This document shows positions 17,541 to 25,369 of a DNA stretch of 64,000 bases, piece after piece. How positions within the stretch are numbered: the first letter of the stretch is position 1; every line of letters starts with the position of its first letter. Source of the DNA: CAZJHX01 sp964545715 (GTDB lineage Bacteria; Myxococcota_A; UBA9042; GCA-2863065); NCBI GenBank assembly GCA_964545715.1, contig CAZJHX010000025.1:18002-82001 (forward strand), written 5' to 3'. A program made the translations under genes and the position numbers. A model generated the notes under the pieces. The model had not been told where the DNA came from. It did not search any database and saw only the letters and a list, made by a program, of their open reading frames with translations.

Positions 17541-18920
17541 TTAGTTCTTTACGCTTGTGACCGGGGCGGGGATCCGTCCGCCCAGGTTGATAAAAGACTG
17601 CTGACTGACGGTGTTGACCGGCATGATCGGCACCTGCCCCAGCAGGCCGCCGTAGTCGACCATGTCGCCGACTCCGGCCCCCGGGACCGGCAGCAGACGC
17701 ACGCCGATCGTCTTGTGGTTGATGACGCCGATCGCCATCTCGTCCGCGATGATCGCGCTGATGGTGTGCGCCGGGGTGTCGCCGGGGATGCCGACCATGT
17801 CCAGGCCCACGCTACACACTGCGGTCATGGCCTCCAGCTTGTCGATGGACAGCGTGCCGGCGCGCACCGCGTCGATCATCCCCAAATCCTCGCTGACCGG
17901 GATAAACGCGCCGCTTAGACCGCCTATCGACGAGCTGGCCATGATGCCGCCCTTCTTGACCGCATCCACGACCATCGCCAGCGCCGCCACCGACCCGTGG
18001 GTACCGACCTGATCGAGGCCCAGCGCCTCCAGGATGTTGGCCACGCTGTCGCCCTCGGTCGGGGCGGGCGCCAAGCTCAAGTCCACGATGCCGAAGCTCA
18101 CGTGCGACCCCAGCCGCTCGACGACTTTGCGGCCGATCAGCTCCCCAGCCCGCGTGATCTTGAACGCCATGCGCTTGATGCACTCGGCCAGCGCGCCGCA
18201 GTCGGCATCCGGCTCCTGCTCGCGCAATCGTCGCACCGCGGCCAGCACCACCCCGGGCCCGCTGACGCCCACGTTGATGACCGTGTCCGGCTCCCCGGTA
18301 CCGTGAAATGCGCCGGCGACGAATGGGTTGTCCTCGGGAACGTTGGCAAACACGACGAGCTTCGCGCAGCCGATCCCGTTGCGGTCGCGCGTTGCCTCCG
18401 CGATGGCCTTGATCGTCACGCCCATCAGCTTGACCGCGTCCATGTTGATGCCGGACTTGGTCGTGGCCAGGCTCACCGACGAGCAGATGCGCGCCGTCTC
18501 GGCCAGCACCTGCGGCAGCGACTGGATGTGCCGAATGTCGCCCGGAGTCGCGCCCTTGTGGACCAGGCAGGAGTAGCCGGCCAGATAGTCGACGCCGACC
18601 TCCTCCGCCGCCGCGTCCAGGGCCTTGGCCACCTTCAGATACCCGCTGTCGGGAATGCCCTCGCAAATGAGCGACACGGGCGTAACGCTGATCCGGGTGT
18701 TGGCGATGGGAATGCCATAGCGGCTCTCCATCTCTTTGACGATGCCGGGCAGCGCCGACGCCCGCTTGGTGACCTTGTCATAGACAAAGCGAGCCAGCCC
18801 GTCCGGCGTCTTGGTCGGCGTGTCCAGCAGGGAGATCCCCATCGTCACGGTGCGGATATCCAGGCACTCGTGCGCGACCATCTGCATGGTCTGGATGACT
18901 TCGTGATCGCTGAAGAACAA
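17541..18920 (-). CDS. DUF711/UPF0210 (PFL-fold family) protein
   Basis: 459 residues, full length for UPF0210. The start is a TTG at 18920 with GGAG about 9 bases upstream and 12 bases after the ACT-domain gene's stop. The N-terminus, with CLDIRTVTMGISLLDT, and the segments LVHKGATPGDIRHI and SIGGLSGAFIPVSEDLGM match this widely conserved family. From memory, the solved family member has a PFL-like barrel. The C-terminus here lacks an RVxGY-type glycyl-radical loop, so radical chemistry is not expected. UPF0210 genes usually sit beside a UPF0237 ACT-domain gene, as here. The molecular function of the family is unknown. Confidence 0.85.
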   Translation of the reverse strand: MFFSDHEVIQTMQMVAHECLDIRTVTMGISLLDTPTKTPDGLARFVYDKVTKRASALPGIVKEMESRYGIPIANTRISVTPVSLICEGIPDSGYLKVAKALDAAAEEVGVDYLAGYSCLVHKGATPGDIRHIQSLPQVLAETARICSSVSLATTKSGINMDAVKLMGVTIKAIAEATRDRNGIGCAKLVVFANVPEDNPFVAGAFHGTGEPDTVINVGVSGPGVVLAAVRRLREQEPDADCGALAECIKRMAFKITRAGELIGRKVVERLGSHVSFGIVDLSLAPAPTEGDSVANILEALGLDQVGTHGSVAALAMVVDAVKKGGIMASSSIGGLSGAFIPVSEDLGMIDAVRAGTLSIDKLEAMTAVCSVGLDMVGIPGDTPAHTISAIIADEMAIGVINHKTIGVRLLPVPGAGVGDMVDYGGLLGQVPIMPVNTVSQQSFINLGGRIPAPVTSVKN

Positions 18921-18932
18921 GCGGCTTCTCCG

Positions 18933-19541
18933 TTACACGCGGTGCATGGCGCGCAGCACGTCTTCGTGCATCAGCATGCCTTCCAGGCCCAGCGCCTTGA
19001 CCTCGTCGAGCACGCGGGTACGAAACTCGCCAAACGTCAGACCATCCTGCTCCAGAGAGTCGATCTCCACGATGAGCATCATGGTGAAATAGCCGCCGAC
19101 GAGCGTCTGCGTGACATCCAGAATGTCGCAGCCCGTCCCCGAGATGGCGGTGGTCAGGCGGCTGAGGATTCCTGAGCGATTTTCGCCCATCGCCGAGAGC
19201 ACGGCGCGATTGCGACCGCCGGCCTCGCGCGCCGCTGTGCGAACAGCTTGCGACGCCGGCGACTCGGCGGGCTGACCGGGCCCGACCGCGCTGCGCACCG
19301 CGCTGATCACCGTGGCGTCCGCGCGCCCGAGCTCGGCGGTGACGATCTCCCGAATAGCCCGATCCATGGCGGTCTCGTTGCCGCCCGCCGCGGTCGCCTG
19401 GTCCCCGTCATAAGCCAATGAGATACCGTTGCGTGACGCGAAATCACGCGCGGACGGCGTCAGGATCATGTCGGAGGTGACCTGAAAGGCGCCGCCCTTG
19501 GTGACGTGCTCCAGCTCGCGCTCTGTAACCAACTTCTTCAT
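18933..19541 (-). CDS. EutQ-N-like/ACT-domain fusion protein
   Basis: 202 residues in three parts. Residues 1-45 (MKKLVTERELEHV...ILTPSARDFASRNGISL) resemble the N-terminal segment of EutQ and related microcompartment proteins. Residues ~50-105 are an Ala/Ser-rich linker. Residues ~112-200 form an ACT domain of the UPF0237 type (RAVLSAMGENRSGILSRLTT). ACT domains bind small ligands, often amino acids. The EutQ-like head may tie the protein to the vertex proteins encoded just upstream, whose last gene overlaps this start by ATGA (19538-19541). Downstream is its usual partner, UPF0210. The fusion looks like a regulator or cargo adaptor; this is inference. Confidence 0.78.
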   Translation of the reverse strand: MKKLVTERELEHVTKGGAFQVTSDMILTPSARDFASRNGISLAYDGDQATAAGGNETAMDRAIREIVTAELGRADATVISAVRSAVGPGQPAESPASQAVRTAAREAGGRNRAVLSAMGENRSGILSRLTTAISGTGCDILDVTQTLVGGYFTMMLIVEIDSLEQDGLTFGEFRTRVLDEVKALGLEGMLMHEDVLRAMHRV

Positions 19542-19858
19542 GCGACCTCGATGGCGTCGACGACGGCCACAACTGCGGCGTCAATGGGATGAGGCGGCTT
19601 GGCCCCTCGGGCGATCTCAGGAGCGATGGCGACGCGCGCGGCGTGCCCGAACGCCACGACGACCGTGTCGCCCACACCGGCGTCCAGGGTGTCCGCCACA
19701 ACGACCCCGTCCTCGCGACTGGGATCGGCGTCCGGCAACCCGTCGGCGGCCATCAGCTGGTCGTGCTCGAACGGCTGCACGATCAGCAGCTTCAGACCCT
19801 CCAGCTGCGGCCACTTCACGGTGGACCACACGTGCCCGATAACACGCCCTACGAACAT
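19538..19858 (-). CDS. BMC-P vertex protein (EutN/CcmL family), fourth of four
   Basis: 106 residues, the longest of the four paralogues. The EutN/CcmL signature starts at the N-terminus (MFVGRVIGHVWSTVKWPQLE), followed by KLLIVQPF, and an extra loop of about 14 residues at ~45-60. The C-terminus IDAAVVAVVDAIEV matches the family's last strand. BMC-P proteins form pentamers that cap the vertices of bacterial microcompartments. The ATG lies inside the preceding gene (10-base overlap) and the stop overlaps the ACT-domain gene by ATGA, so it is embedded in a coupled operon. Confidence 0.9.
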   Translation of the reverse strand: MFVGRVIGHVWSTVKWPQLEGLKLLIVQPFEHDQLMAADGLPDADPSREDGVVVADTLDAGVGDTVVVAFGHAARVAIAPEIARGAKPPHPIDAAVVAVVDAIEVA

Positions 19859-20121
19859 GAGCTGCCCTCGATCACCTGCGTGACGGCGGCGTCCGCCAGG
19901 ACAGCGAGCCCGGCTTCAGGGTCGATCGCCGCCCGCGCGCCGCTGCCGAAAGAGACAACGACCTCGCGGCCGACTTCAGCGTCCAGCAGATCGATGGCCA
20001 CGACCACGCGCCCGGTCGGCTTGCCCCCGTCCAGCTCGGAGACCAGCGCCAGCTTGCGACCGGCGAGCCCCGGAACGTGCCGAGCGCCCCAGACGGTGCC
20101 TATCATGCGACCGTGAATCAC
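19849..20121 (-). CDS. BMC-P vertex protein (EutN/CcmL family), third of four
   Basis: 90 residues from a GTG at 20121 that overlaps the upstream stop as GTGA. The opening MIHGRMIGTVWGARHVPGLA and then GRKLALVSEL are diagnostic of the EutN/CcmL fold. AIDLLDAEVGREVVVSFGSG gives the central strands, and the C-terminal strand is AAVTQVIEG. Longer upstream in-frame sequence lies inside the neighbouring paralogue and is not used. It is expected to form homo- or hetero-pentamers with its neighbours. Confidence 0.9.
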   Translation of the reverse strand: MIHGRMIGTVWGARHVPGLAGRKLALVSELDGGKPTGRVVVAIDLLDAEVGREVVVSFGSGARAAIDPEAGLAVLADAAVTQVIEGSSCS

Positions 20122-20390
20122 GAGACGGCCTCCCACTGGACCTGGTCCACGATGGCCGACACGGCGGCGTCGATCGGTGTGCGCGTATCGCCCGTCTGCC
20201 AGCGACCGGGAGCGCCGATGGTCACGATGACCTGCTGTCCGACCTCGGCGCCGACCTGATCGATCACGACCAGATGGTCGGCGCGCATCCGGTAGGCGCG
20301 CTCGGGTCGTACCAGCAGCAGCTTGTGGCCCGTGAGACGCTCGCTTTTCTGGGCCGCCCACAGGTGGCCCATGACCTTGCCGAGGATCAC
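20118..20390 (-). CDS. BMC-P vertex protein (EutN/CcmL family), second of four
   Basis: 90 residues from a GTG at 20390, overlapping the preceding stop as GTGA. The N-terminus MILGKVMGHLWAAQKSERLT and GHKLLLVRPE are typical of BMC-P. The body has VIDQVGAEVGQQVIVTIGAP and ends IDAAVSAIVDQVQWEAV, a close match to the family's terminal strand. The paralogues differ enough in sequence that they may assemble mixed or alternative pentamers. Confidence 0.9.
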   Translation of the reverse strand: MILGKVMGHLWAAQKSERLTGHKLLLVRPERAYRMRADHLVVIDQVGAEVGQQVIVTIGAPGRWQTGDTRTPIDAAVSAIVDQVQWEAVS

Positions 20391-20638
20391 GTTTGGACCC
20401 CGTCGACGATGCCGACCACCACCGACTTGATCGGGGTGCGGTCGTCGTACCCGATGTCGCGCACGCGGCTGCCGGTCGCCACGATCACGATTTCTCCAAC
20501 GTTTGCGCCGACTTTGTCGGCCGCAACCAGGTCCGTGCCCTCGCCCGCGACGGGGCGGACGACGGCCAGCTTCACACCGGCGAGCCCATGCGACTGCTGC
20601 GCGCCCCAAACCGTACCGATCACCTGTCCCAGAATCAT
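20387..20638 (-). CDS. BMC-P vertex protein (EutN/CcmL family), first of four
   Basis: 83 residues, close to the minimal EutN/CcmL length. The sequence opens MILGQVIGTVWGAQQSHGLA, then KLAVVRPV, ADKVGANVGEIVIVATGSRV and IKSVVVGIVDGVQT. It is the promoter-proximal gene of the seven-gene operon. The ATG at 20638 lies 10 bases after a TATAGT hexamer (complement of 20649-20654), and there is no strong Shine-Dalgarno. No BMC-H (Pfam 00936) or BMC-T gene is present anywhere in the window. Confidence 0.9.
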   Translation of the reverse strand: MILGQVIGTVWGAQQSHGLAGVKLAVVRPVAGEGTDLVAADKVGANVGEIVIVATGSRVRDIGYDDRTPIKSVVVGIVDGVQT

Positions 20639-20642
20639 TGCG

Positions 20643-20660
20643 GGGCGCACTATAGCGCCC
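20643..20660. promoter_or_regulatory. Divergent promoter region with hairpin/operator GGGCGC-ACTATA-GCGCCC
   Basis: A perfect 6-bp inverted repeat encloses ACTATA, whose complement TATAGT is a good -10 for the BMC-P operon. TTTTGT lies 17 bases upstream of it on the minus strand. The repeat would place a dimeric regulator directly on the -10. On the plus strand a weaker TATGAG (20684-20689) lies 9 bases before the DHH gene. Confidence 0.45.
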
Positions 20661-20698
20661 TTCCCGTAAACACAAAAGTGCGGTATGAGGGGCCCGAG

Positions 20699-21652
20699 AT
20701 GAAGGTCAAGGTGCTCAGGCACGGCAACTGCTTCGACGGCTTTTCTTCTGCGGCGGTGTTCACCCGCTTCTACAGAGAGCAGATCGACGGCAAAGCCGAG
20801 TTCATTCAGCGGGCGATGCGCCACGGCGGCCCCGAGCCGGTGAACACGTCCGTCTTCGACGGCGACGTGAACGCCATCGTGGATTTCCGCTACAGCCCCA
20901 GCCCCAAGCTGGACTGGTGGTTCGACCATCACCTCAGCGCCTTCGTCAACGCGGAGGAGCGCGCCCACTATGACGCGAACCCGCATCCCCGGCACTACTG
21001 GGACCCGAAAGCGCCGTCGTGCGCCGGCTACATGGCCCGCACGGTGCAGAAAGAGTTCGGCTTTGACATCGAGCCGTTAGAGGACCTGATCCGCTGGGTC
21101 GACATCATCGACGCCGCCAAGTTTCCCGACGCCCACACGGCGGTCGCACTGGAGGAGCCGGCGCTGCAGCTGATGAGCGTCTGCGAGCACCTGCAGGACG
21201 GCCCGCTGGCCCAGCGCGTCATCGACGGCCTGTGCGAGGGCGACGTCGACGGCACAGCCGCCATCCCGCAAATCCAGGAGAAGTTTGCGCCCATCCGCGA
21301 GCGCCAGCGGTACACCCTGGACCTGGTCGGGCAGATCGCCGAGGTGCACGACGACGTCGTCTTTGTCGACCTCACCGGCCGCAACAACGTCGTCGGCAAC
21401 AAGTTCGGCCCGTACTACCTCTACCCGGATGCCACCTACGTGGTCGTCGTCAACAGCTTCCGCGACCGCGTCAAGCTGTCGGTCGGCTGCAACCCGTGGC
21501 GCCCCGAGGCCCGCCGGCACGACATCTCCGGCATCTGCGAAAAGTACGGCGGCGGAGGTCACTCCGTGGTCGGCGGGATCACCATTGTGAAGGGCACGAG
21601 CACCCGCGCGATCGAGATCGGCCGCGAGATCGTCGCCACCCTCCTCTCATAA
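20699..21652 (+). CDS. DHH-family phosphoesterase
   Basis: 317 residues. DHH motifs are present: HGNCFDGFSSA (8-18) with Asp13, VDF (61-63) and WFDHH (74-78) for the two metal ions, and a C-terminal DHHA1-like GGGGHSVVGG near 285-294. The family hydrolyses phosphodiesters or phosphoanhydrides such as pAp, nanoRNA, cyclic dinucleotides or pyrophosphate. The substrate cannot be decided here. It is divergent from the BMC-P operon across 60 bases, which makes shared control possible. Its stop overlaps the convergent downstream gene by 6 bases. Confidence 0.85.
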   Translation: MKVKVLRHGNCFDGFSSAAVFTRFYREQIDGKAEFIQRAMRHGGPEPVNTSVFDGDVNAIVDFRYSPSPKLDWWFDHHLSAFVNAEERAHYDANPHPRHYWDPKAPSCAGYMARTVQKEFGFDIEPLEDLIRWVDIIDAAKFPDAHTAVALEEPALQLMSVCEHLQDGPLAQRVIDGLCEGDVDGTAAIPQIQEKFAPIRERQRYTLDLVGQIAEVHDDVVFVDLTGRNNVVGNKFGPYYLYPDATYVVVVNSFRDRVKLSVGCNPWRPEARRHDISGICEKYGGGGHSVVGGITIVKGTSTRAIEIGREIVATLLS

Positions 21653-22012
21653 CAGCCGCAGCAGCCACATCCTGACAGTGCGCCAGCCCCACAGATCGAT
21701 GGGCACGTGCAGCACGAACAGCGGCCACCAGCGCCCCGGATTGGCGACGTCGATATGCACCACAAAGGCCTCTTTTTCGCACTCCAGATGCAGCGCCGGC
21801 CCGATGCGCCGCTCACGTGCGGACCACACGACCCATGGCTTGACGCGAGCGCGATACCCCGGCAGCGGATCCTCCACCCAGCCGGCCTCGCGCAAGCACT
21901 CACGCAGCGCGTCCGGCTCGTTGGGCGCCACCTTCAAAACGCCGGAGCCCAGCATCTCCACGGGGGTCACAAACCGTGTCAGACCGCTGCGCTCCATATA
22001 GCGCAGCACCAA
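21647..22012 (-). CDS. Hypothetical protein
   Basis: At most 121 residues, not recognised. The visible start is a TTG at 22012; an ATG at 21997 would give MERSGLTRF and is equally plausible. The C-terminus contains aromatic/hydrophobic stretches (WWPLFVLHVPIDLWGWRTVRMWLLRLL) that may lie at a membrane. It follows the choice-of-anchor lipoprotein gene by 13 bases on the same strand. It could be an operon tail, but no function is suggested. Confidence 0.5.
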   Translation of the reverse strand: MVLRYMERSGLTRFVTPVEMLGSGVLKVAPNEPDALRECLREAGWVEDPLPGYRARVKPWVVWSARERRIGPALHLECEKEAFVVHIDVANPGRWWPLFVLHVPIDLWGWRTVRMWLLRLL

Positions 22013-22025
22013 CTGCTCATGGTCT

Positions 22026-23405
22026 TTACGAGTCAGGGCAGTCCAGGGTGATCGGACCAGACAGACCGGGCGCGGGCCACGCGTCCAGCTCGCAGTCCAG
22101 GTCGGAGTCGATCATCGCCTCCAGCGAGTCGTTGACGCACTTTGGCGGCGCCGGCTGTGACGGAAAGACCACCTTGCCGCACCCACCGCGCGCGGCGGTC
22201 AGGAGGTTGAACTTGTCCTTGTTGGTCGTCTCATCGCCAAAGAAGTCCTGACGGGTGATCACGTGGTCGCCGTTCAAGTCACGCAGCTCGATCAGGCGCT
22301 TGTTGCCCGGCCACTCTTCGCTCTCGGTCCAGCCCTGACCGGGGAAGCCGTACGTGTACTTGTAGCCCACGCGTACGCCGGCCTGGTCCAGCCCGCCCGG
22401 GTCCCAGTACGGCATGTCCACGCTCACCGTCCACAGATTGTCACCCGCGGCCGCATCGCCGTGAGTCCCGTCGTCGTACATCTGGACCTGGTTGGGCACC
22501 CAGTTGCCCAGCTTCTGGCTGGCCGCGTCAAAGGCCGCCTCGTCCAGACATGGGCCCGTCGTCTCGCCACAGCGCGGCGTGTCGATGTGGATGCCACCGG
22601 TGACGAACATCGACTTGCCCGGCGCATCCGACGCCCACAAGAAGCGGTCGATCTCCTGGCAGTTGCGGTCCACGCCGCCCGGACGCAGGTCGGCGATCAG
22701 GACCAGCCGGATCTGGTCCGTCGGGTAACACGCGCGAAACTCAAACGCCCCCAGCGCGGTGGCCAGCGCCGCGTCAAAATCGGTGGTATCGCCGGCAGCC
22801 AGGTAGCTCTGGCCAACCCCGGGGTGAGTCCGCATCGGCGGTAGCGAGATCACCAGGTCCCACAGCGGCGTAATGCGATCGTCGGCCGCGTCCAGCAGCC
22901 CCAGCACGTCGCCGACCGCCAGGTCCACCGCCGTCGGGGCCAACGCGGTCAACGTCTGCCCGGTCGCCCTCGCTTTGGCCAGCACCAGCAGCGTCGCCAG
23001 GGTCGTGCGGGCGTTGAGCTCGCCGATGGCGATCAGCTGCGGAGGCGCCTTTATCGACGTCTGCGCGGGCACCTCCGACACCACACCCCACACGCCGGAT
23101 GCGCCGCCGTCGACCACTAGAACCAGGTTGGTCAGCGACGTGTTGCCGGCCACGGTGATCGAGAACGTGTTGTCGTCCGCCACCGACGTCGTCAGATCGT
23201 CCAGCACGTCGCCCGCCCCGGTCACCACGTCGAGCGCGGCTCCCGCGTACCCGGGCGCTTTGCCCTGCAAGATGTTGGGCGCGGCCTGCAGCGGAGTCTC
23301 CCGGTCCTGATCGCCGCGTGTCAGAGCGCCGAAGAGCAGGCCGTCCACGCCGCAGCCGGCGACCAGCACGACCAATGAGAGCGTCATGAGCTTACGCGCT
23401 ACCAT
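22026..23405 (-). CDS. Choice-of-anchor-type secreted lipoprotein
   Basis: 459 residues with signal peptide and lipobox LVVLVAGC near residue 18. A helical/beta N-terminal half contains FSITVAGNTSLTNLVLVVD, followed by a Cys-containing middle. A choice-of-anchor X-like turn follows: QVQMYDDGTHGDAAAGDNLW. A calcium-loop-like DLNGDHVITRQDF precedes the Cys-containing C-terminus. The same DDG-x-x-GD...AGD turn occurs in the TIG lipoprotein at 12202-15063, linking the two groups. The start overlaps the outer-membrane protein gene by 7 bases. A surface glucan-binding or display role is inferred. Confidence 0.72.
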   Translation of the reverse strand: MVARKLMTLSLVVLVAGCGVDGLLFGALTRGDQDRETPLQAAPNILQGKAPGYAGAALDVVTGAGDVLDDLTTSVADDNTFSITVAGNTSLTNLVLVVDGGASGVWGVVSEVPAQTSIKAPPQLIAIGELNARTTLATLLVLAKARATGQTLTALAPTAVDLAVGDVLGLLDAADDRITPLWDLVISLPPMRTHPGVGQSYLAAGDTTDFDAALATALGAFEFRACYPTDQIRLVLIADLRPGGVDRNCQEIDRFLWASDAPGKSMFVTGGIHIDTPRCGETTGPCLDEAAFDAASQKLGNWVPNQVQMYDDGTHGDAAAGDNLWTVSVDMPYWDPGGLDQAGVRVGYKYTYGFPGQGWTESEEWPGNKRLIELRDLNGDHVITRQDFFGDETTNKDKFNLLTAARGGCGKVVFPSQPAPPKCVNDSLEAMIDSDLDCELDAWPAPGLSGPITLDCPDS

Positions 23406-25351
23406 GAGACCACCATCTCCGCCTTTGACCGCACAATGTGGTAGGTGCGATCGAGGTCACGCTCGCGTTGGGCGTCCTTGTAGACATACTCCAGATGATA
23501 CCGGAACTTCAGGCCCTCGAGCTGGTATCCGATGTCCAGAAACGGCTTCACCTTCACGGTGACGTCGTCTGAGTAGCCCTGCTCCAACGAGCCCTTGCGG
23601 TTCTGCTCATCCCAGTAGTCGAACTGCCCGCCCACCTGAAACGAGAGGCCGTCGAAGAACGGATACGCGACCCAAACTTTGCCGCGCGTGATCAACCCCA
23701 GGTAGTCGTCGTCGGGAAACGCTTCGTCCCCTGCGCCCGTCAGCGCCTTGGCGGCCGCCGAGTCCAGGCTGGGCTCGCGCCGGTTGTCGCTGTCGAAGAT
23801 GAACTTGCCCTTCAGCCCGATCTGCAACCCGCGCCCGACGCCGGTCTTGAAGACGGCTTTGAGCATGCCGATGGCGCTGAGGCGGTCCTGGTGGCGCTTG
23901 TAGACGCTGCGCGGGTCGCGACCGCGATCCAGCACGTTGGCGTAGTCGTAGATGTCGGTGTCCGTGTATCCGTCCGTGTGCAGAAACGTGGGGTAGATCG
24001 TGTCCACGTCGCGGTTTTGCGCGTTGGTGTTGTAGTCGATGACCGTGCCCTCGATCGTGAGGTCCAGCACGCCGGCCTCGTACTGCGCGATTCCGGTCAC
24101 CCCGCGCCAGCCGATGATGCTCTCGTACCAGGCGTCGTCAAAGTCCACGAACTCGTTGGCCAGGTTGAGGCTGGGGAGCTGCCCGCCCTCGATGAAGCCG
24201 TCGGTCAGCAGCACGTCGGCCTCGCGGCGCGCGCCGAAGATCGTCATGAAGTGCTCGTCGATGTTGAACAGCTCCACCTTCAGGGTCAGGCCGTCGGCGC
24301 CCACGTCGAACAGCTCACCGCGCGCGCGCACGAACCAGCCCTGCACGTCGTCGAAGACCAGCGGAAAGACGCCCTCGTTTTGGGCGACGCCGTTGGCGGC
24401 CAGCTGCGGGTCGATCTGAGAGTGGCTGAACCCGCCGATGACGTTGAAGGACCCGCCGTCCCACACGTCGATCTGGCTCTCGAGCGTGACCACCGCGTTG
24501 CTGTAGCGGTTGAAGGAGTCAACCGCGCCGTTGGGCTCGCAGCCCGCGACCGGGTTGCCCAGGTCGTCGGTGCAGCTCGGAAAGTCGGAGCCGACGGCGT
24601 CCGGGTCGGTCAAATCGATCTCCGCATCACGCGTCAGCGTCCCGATCAGCGTGAGCGCCAGTCCGTCGGTCGGCATCGAGTCAAACCGCGCGCCGTAGGC
24701 CCAGTCGGACGAGTAGAAGGGGTTGCGGATGTTCGGGTCGCCGATGCCCGTCGACCAGCCCGGGCCGACCCACAGCTTGGGCAGCGCGATGGCGCCGATG
24801 TGGTACCGGAAATAGTCGTCGTGGCCGGCGCCCTTGATGAAGACGCCCTTGCCGTTGTCGCGGTCGATGTACCGGATCTTGCCGATGGTCCACTCGTTGA
24901 ACATGCCGAAGTCGCTGGACCCGACCAGAATGGACTCCACGCCCGGAAACGGCGGCGACGCACGCACCCAGTACCCGCGCAGCTTGATGTACTGCGCGTG
25001 GTTTTGGCCCAGCGACTCACCCGACGTGTTCTGCTGGTCGTAGTTGATGTCGCCGTTCTCCCACCAGTCCTGCCACAGCGCGCCGAAGCGGCTCTTCAGG
25101 CGCACACCGGCCTCGACGTTGTTGCCGACTTTGCCGTTGATCAGCAGCTCGAACTCGGTGCCGACGCCGTTGTCGCCGGACATGTTGTCGGGCCAGAACG
25201 GGTTGCCCAGGCTCAGCACGCCCTGGGAGTCGTTATTGCGATATAGCCACTTGGTGTAGATGTTGCCGCTGAGGTCGAAGTTCACCAACTCCGCGCGAGC
25301 AGGCGGCACCAGACATGCGGCGACAAGCACCGCGAACAGTAGGTTCTTCAA
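23399..25351 (-). CDS. Outer-membrane beta-barrel protein (porin-like)
   Basis: 650 residues with a clean Sec signal (MKNLLFAVLVAACLVPPARA). The mature protein is built of alternating amphipathic strands rich in Tyr, Trp, Gly and Asp. Examples are LSGNIYTKWLYRNN near the N-terminus, repeated VEAGVRLKSRFGALW-type strands, and a C-terminal strand ending in Trp (AEMVVSW), a barrel-assembly-style aromatic end. Length and strand density suit a large porin or exporter barrel rather than a soluble enzyme. It lies between the glucodextranase-module gene and the choice-of-anchor lipoprotein gene, so uptake or secretion of glucan fragments is a reasonable guess. No specific family is recognised. Confidence 0.75.
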   Translation of the reverse strand: MKNLLFAVLVAACLVPPARAELVNFDLSGNIYTKWLYRNNDSQGVLSLGNPFWPDNMSGDNGVGTEFELLINGKVGNNVEAGVRLKSRFGALWQDWWENGDINYDQQNTSGESLGQNHAQYIKLRGYWVRASPPFPGVESILVGSSDFGMFNEWTIGKIRYIDRDNGKGVFIKGAGHDDYFRYHIGAIALPKLWVGPGWSTGIGDPNIRNPFYSSDWAYGARFDSMPTDGLALTLIGTLTRDAEIDLTDPDAVGSDFPSCTDDLGNPVAGCEPNGAVDSFNRYSNAVVTLESQIDVWDGGSFNVIGGFSHSQIDPQLAANGVAQNEGVFPLVFDDVQGWFVRARGELFDVGADGLTLKVELFNIDEHFMTIFGARREADVLLTDGFIEGGQLPSLNLANEFVDFDDAWYESIIGWRGVTGIAQYEAGVLDLTIEGTVIDYNTNAQNRDVDTIYPTFLHTDGYTDTDIYDYANVLDRGRDPRSVYKRHQDRLSAIGMLKAVFKTGVGRGLQIGLKGKFIFDSDNRREPSLDSAAAKALTGAGDEAFPDDDYLGLITRGKVWVAYPFFDGLSFQVGGQFDYWDEQNRKGSLEQGYSDDVTVKVKPFLDIGYQLEGLKFRYHLEYVYKDAQRERDLDRTYHIVRSKAEMVVSW

Positions 25352-25369
25352 GGATCGGCTCCGGTCTGC

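Noticed and set aside
17541..18920. Glycyl-radical enzyme call for the DUF711 protein
   Set aside because: The C-terminus has no RVxGY-type loop and no activating enzyme gene is nearby; only a fold-level relation is recalled.
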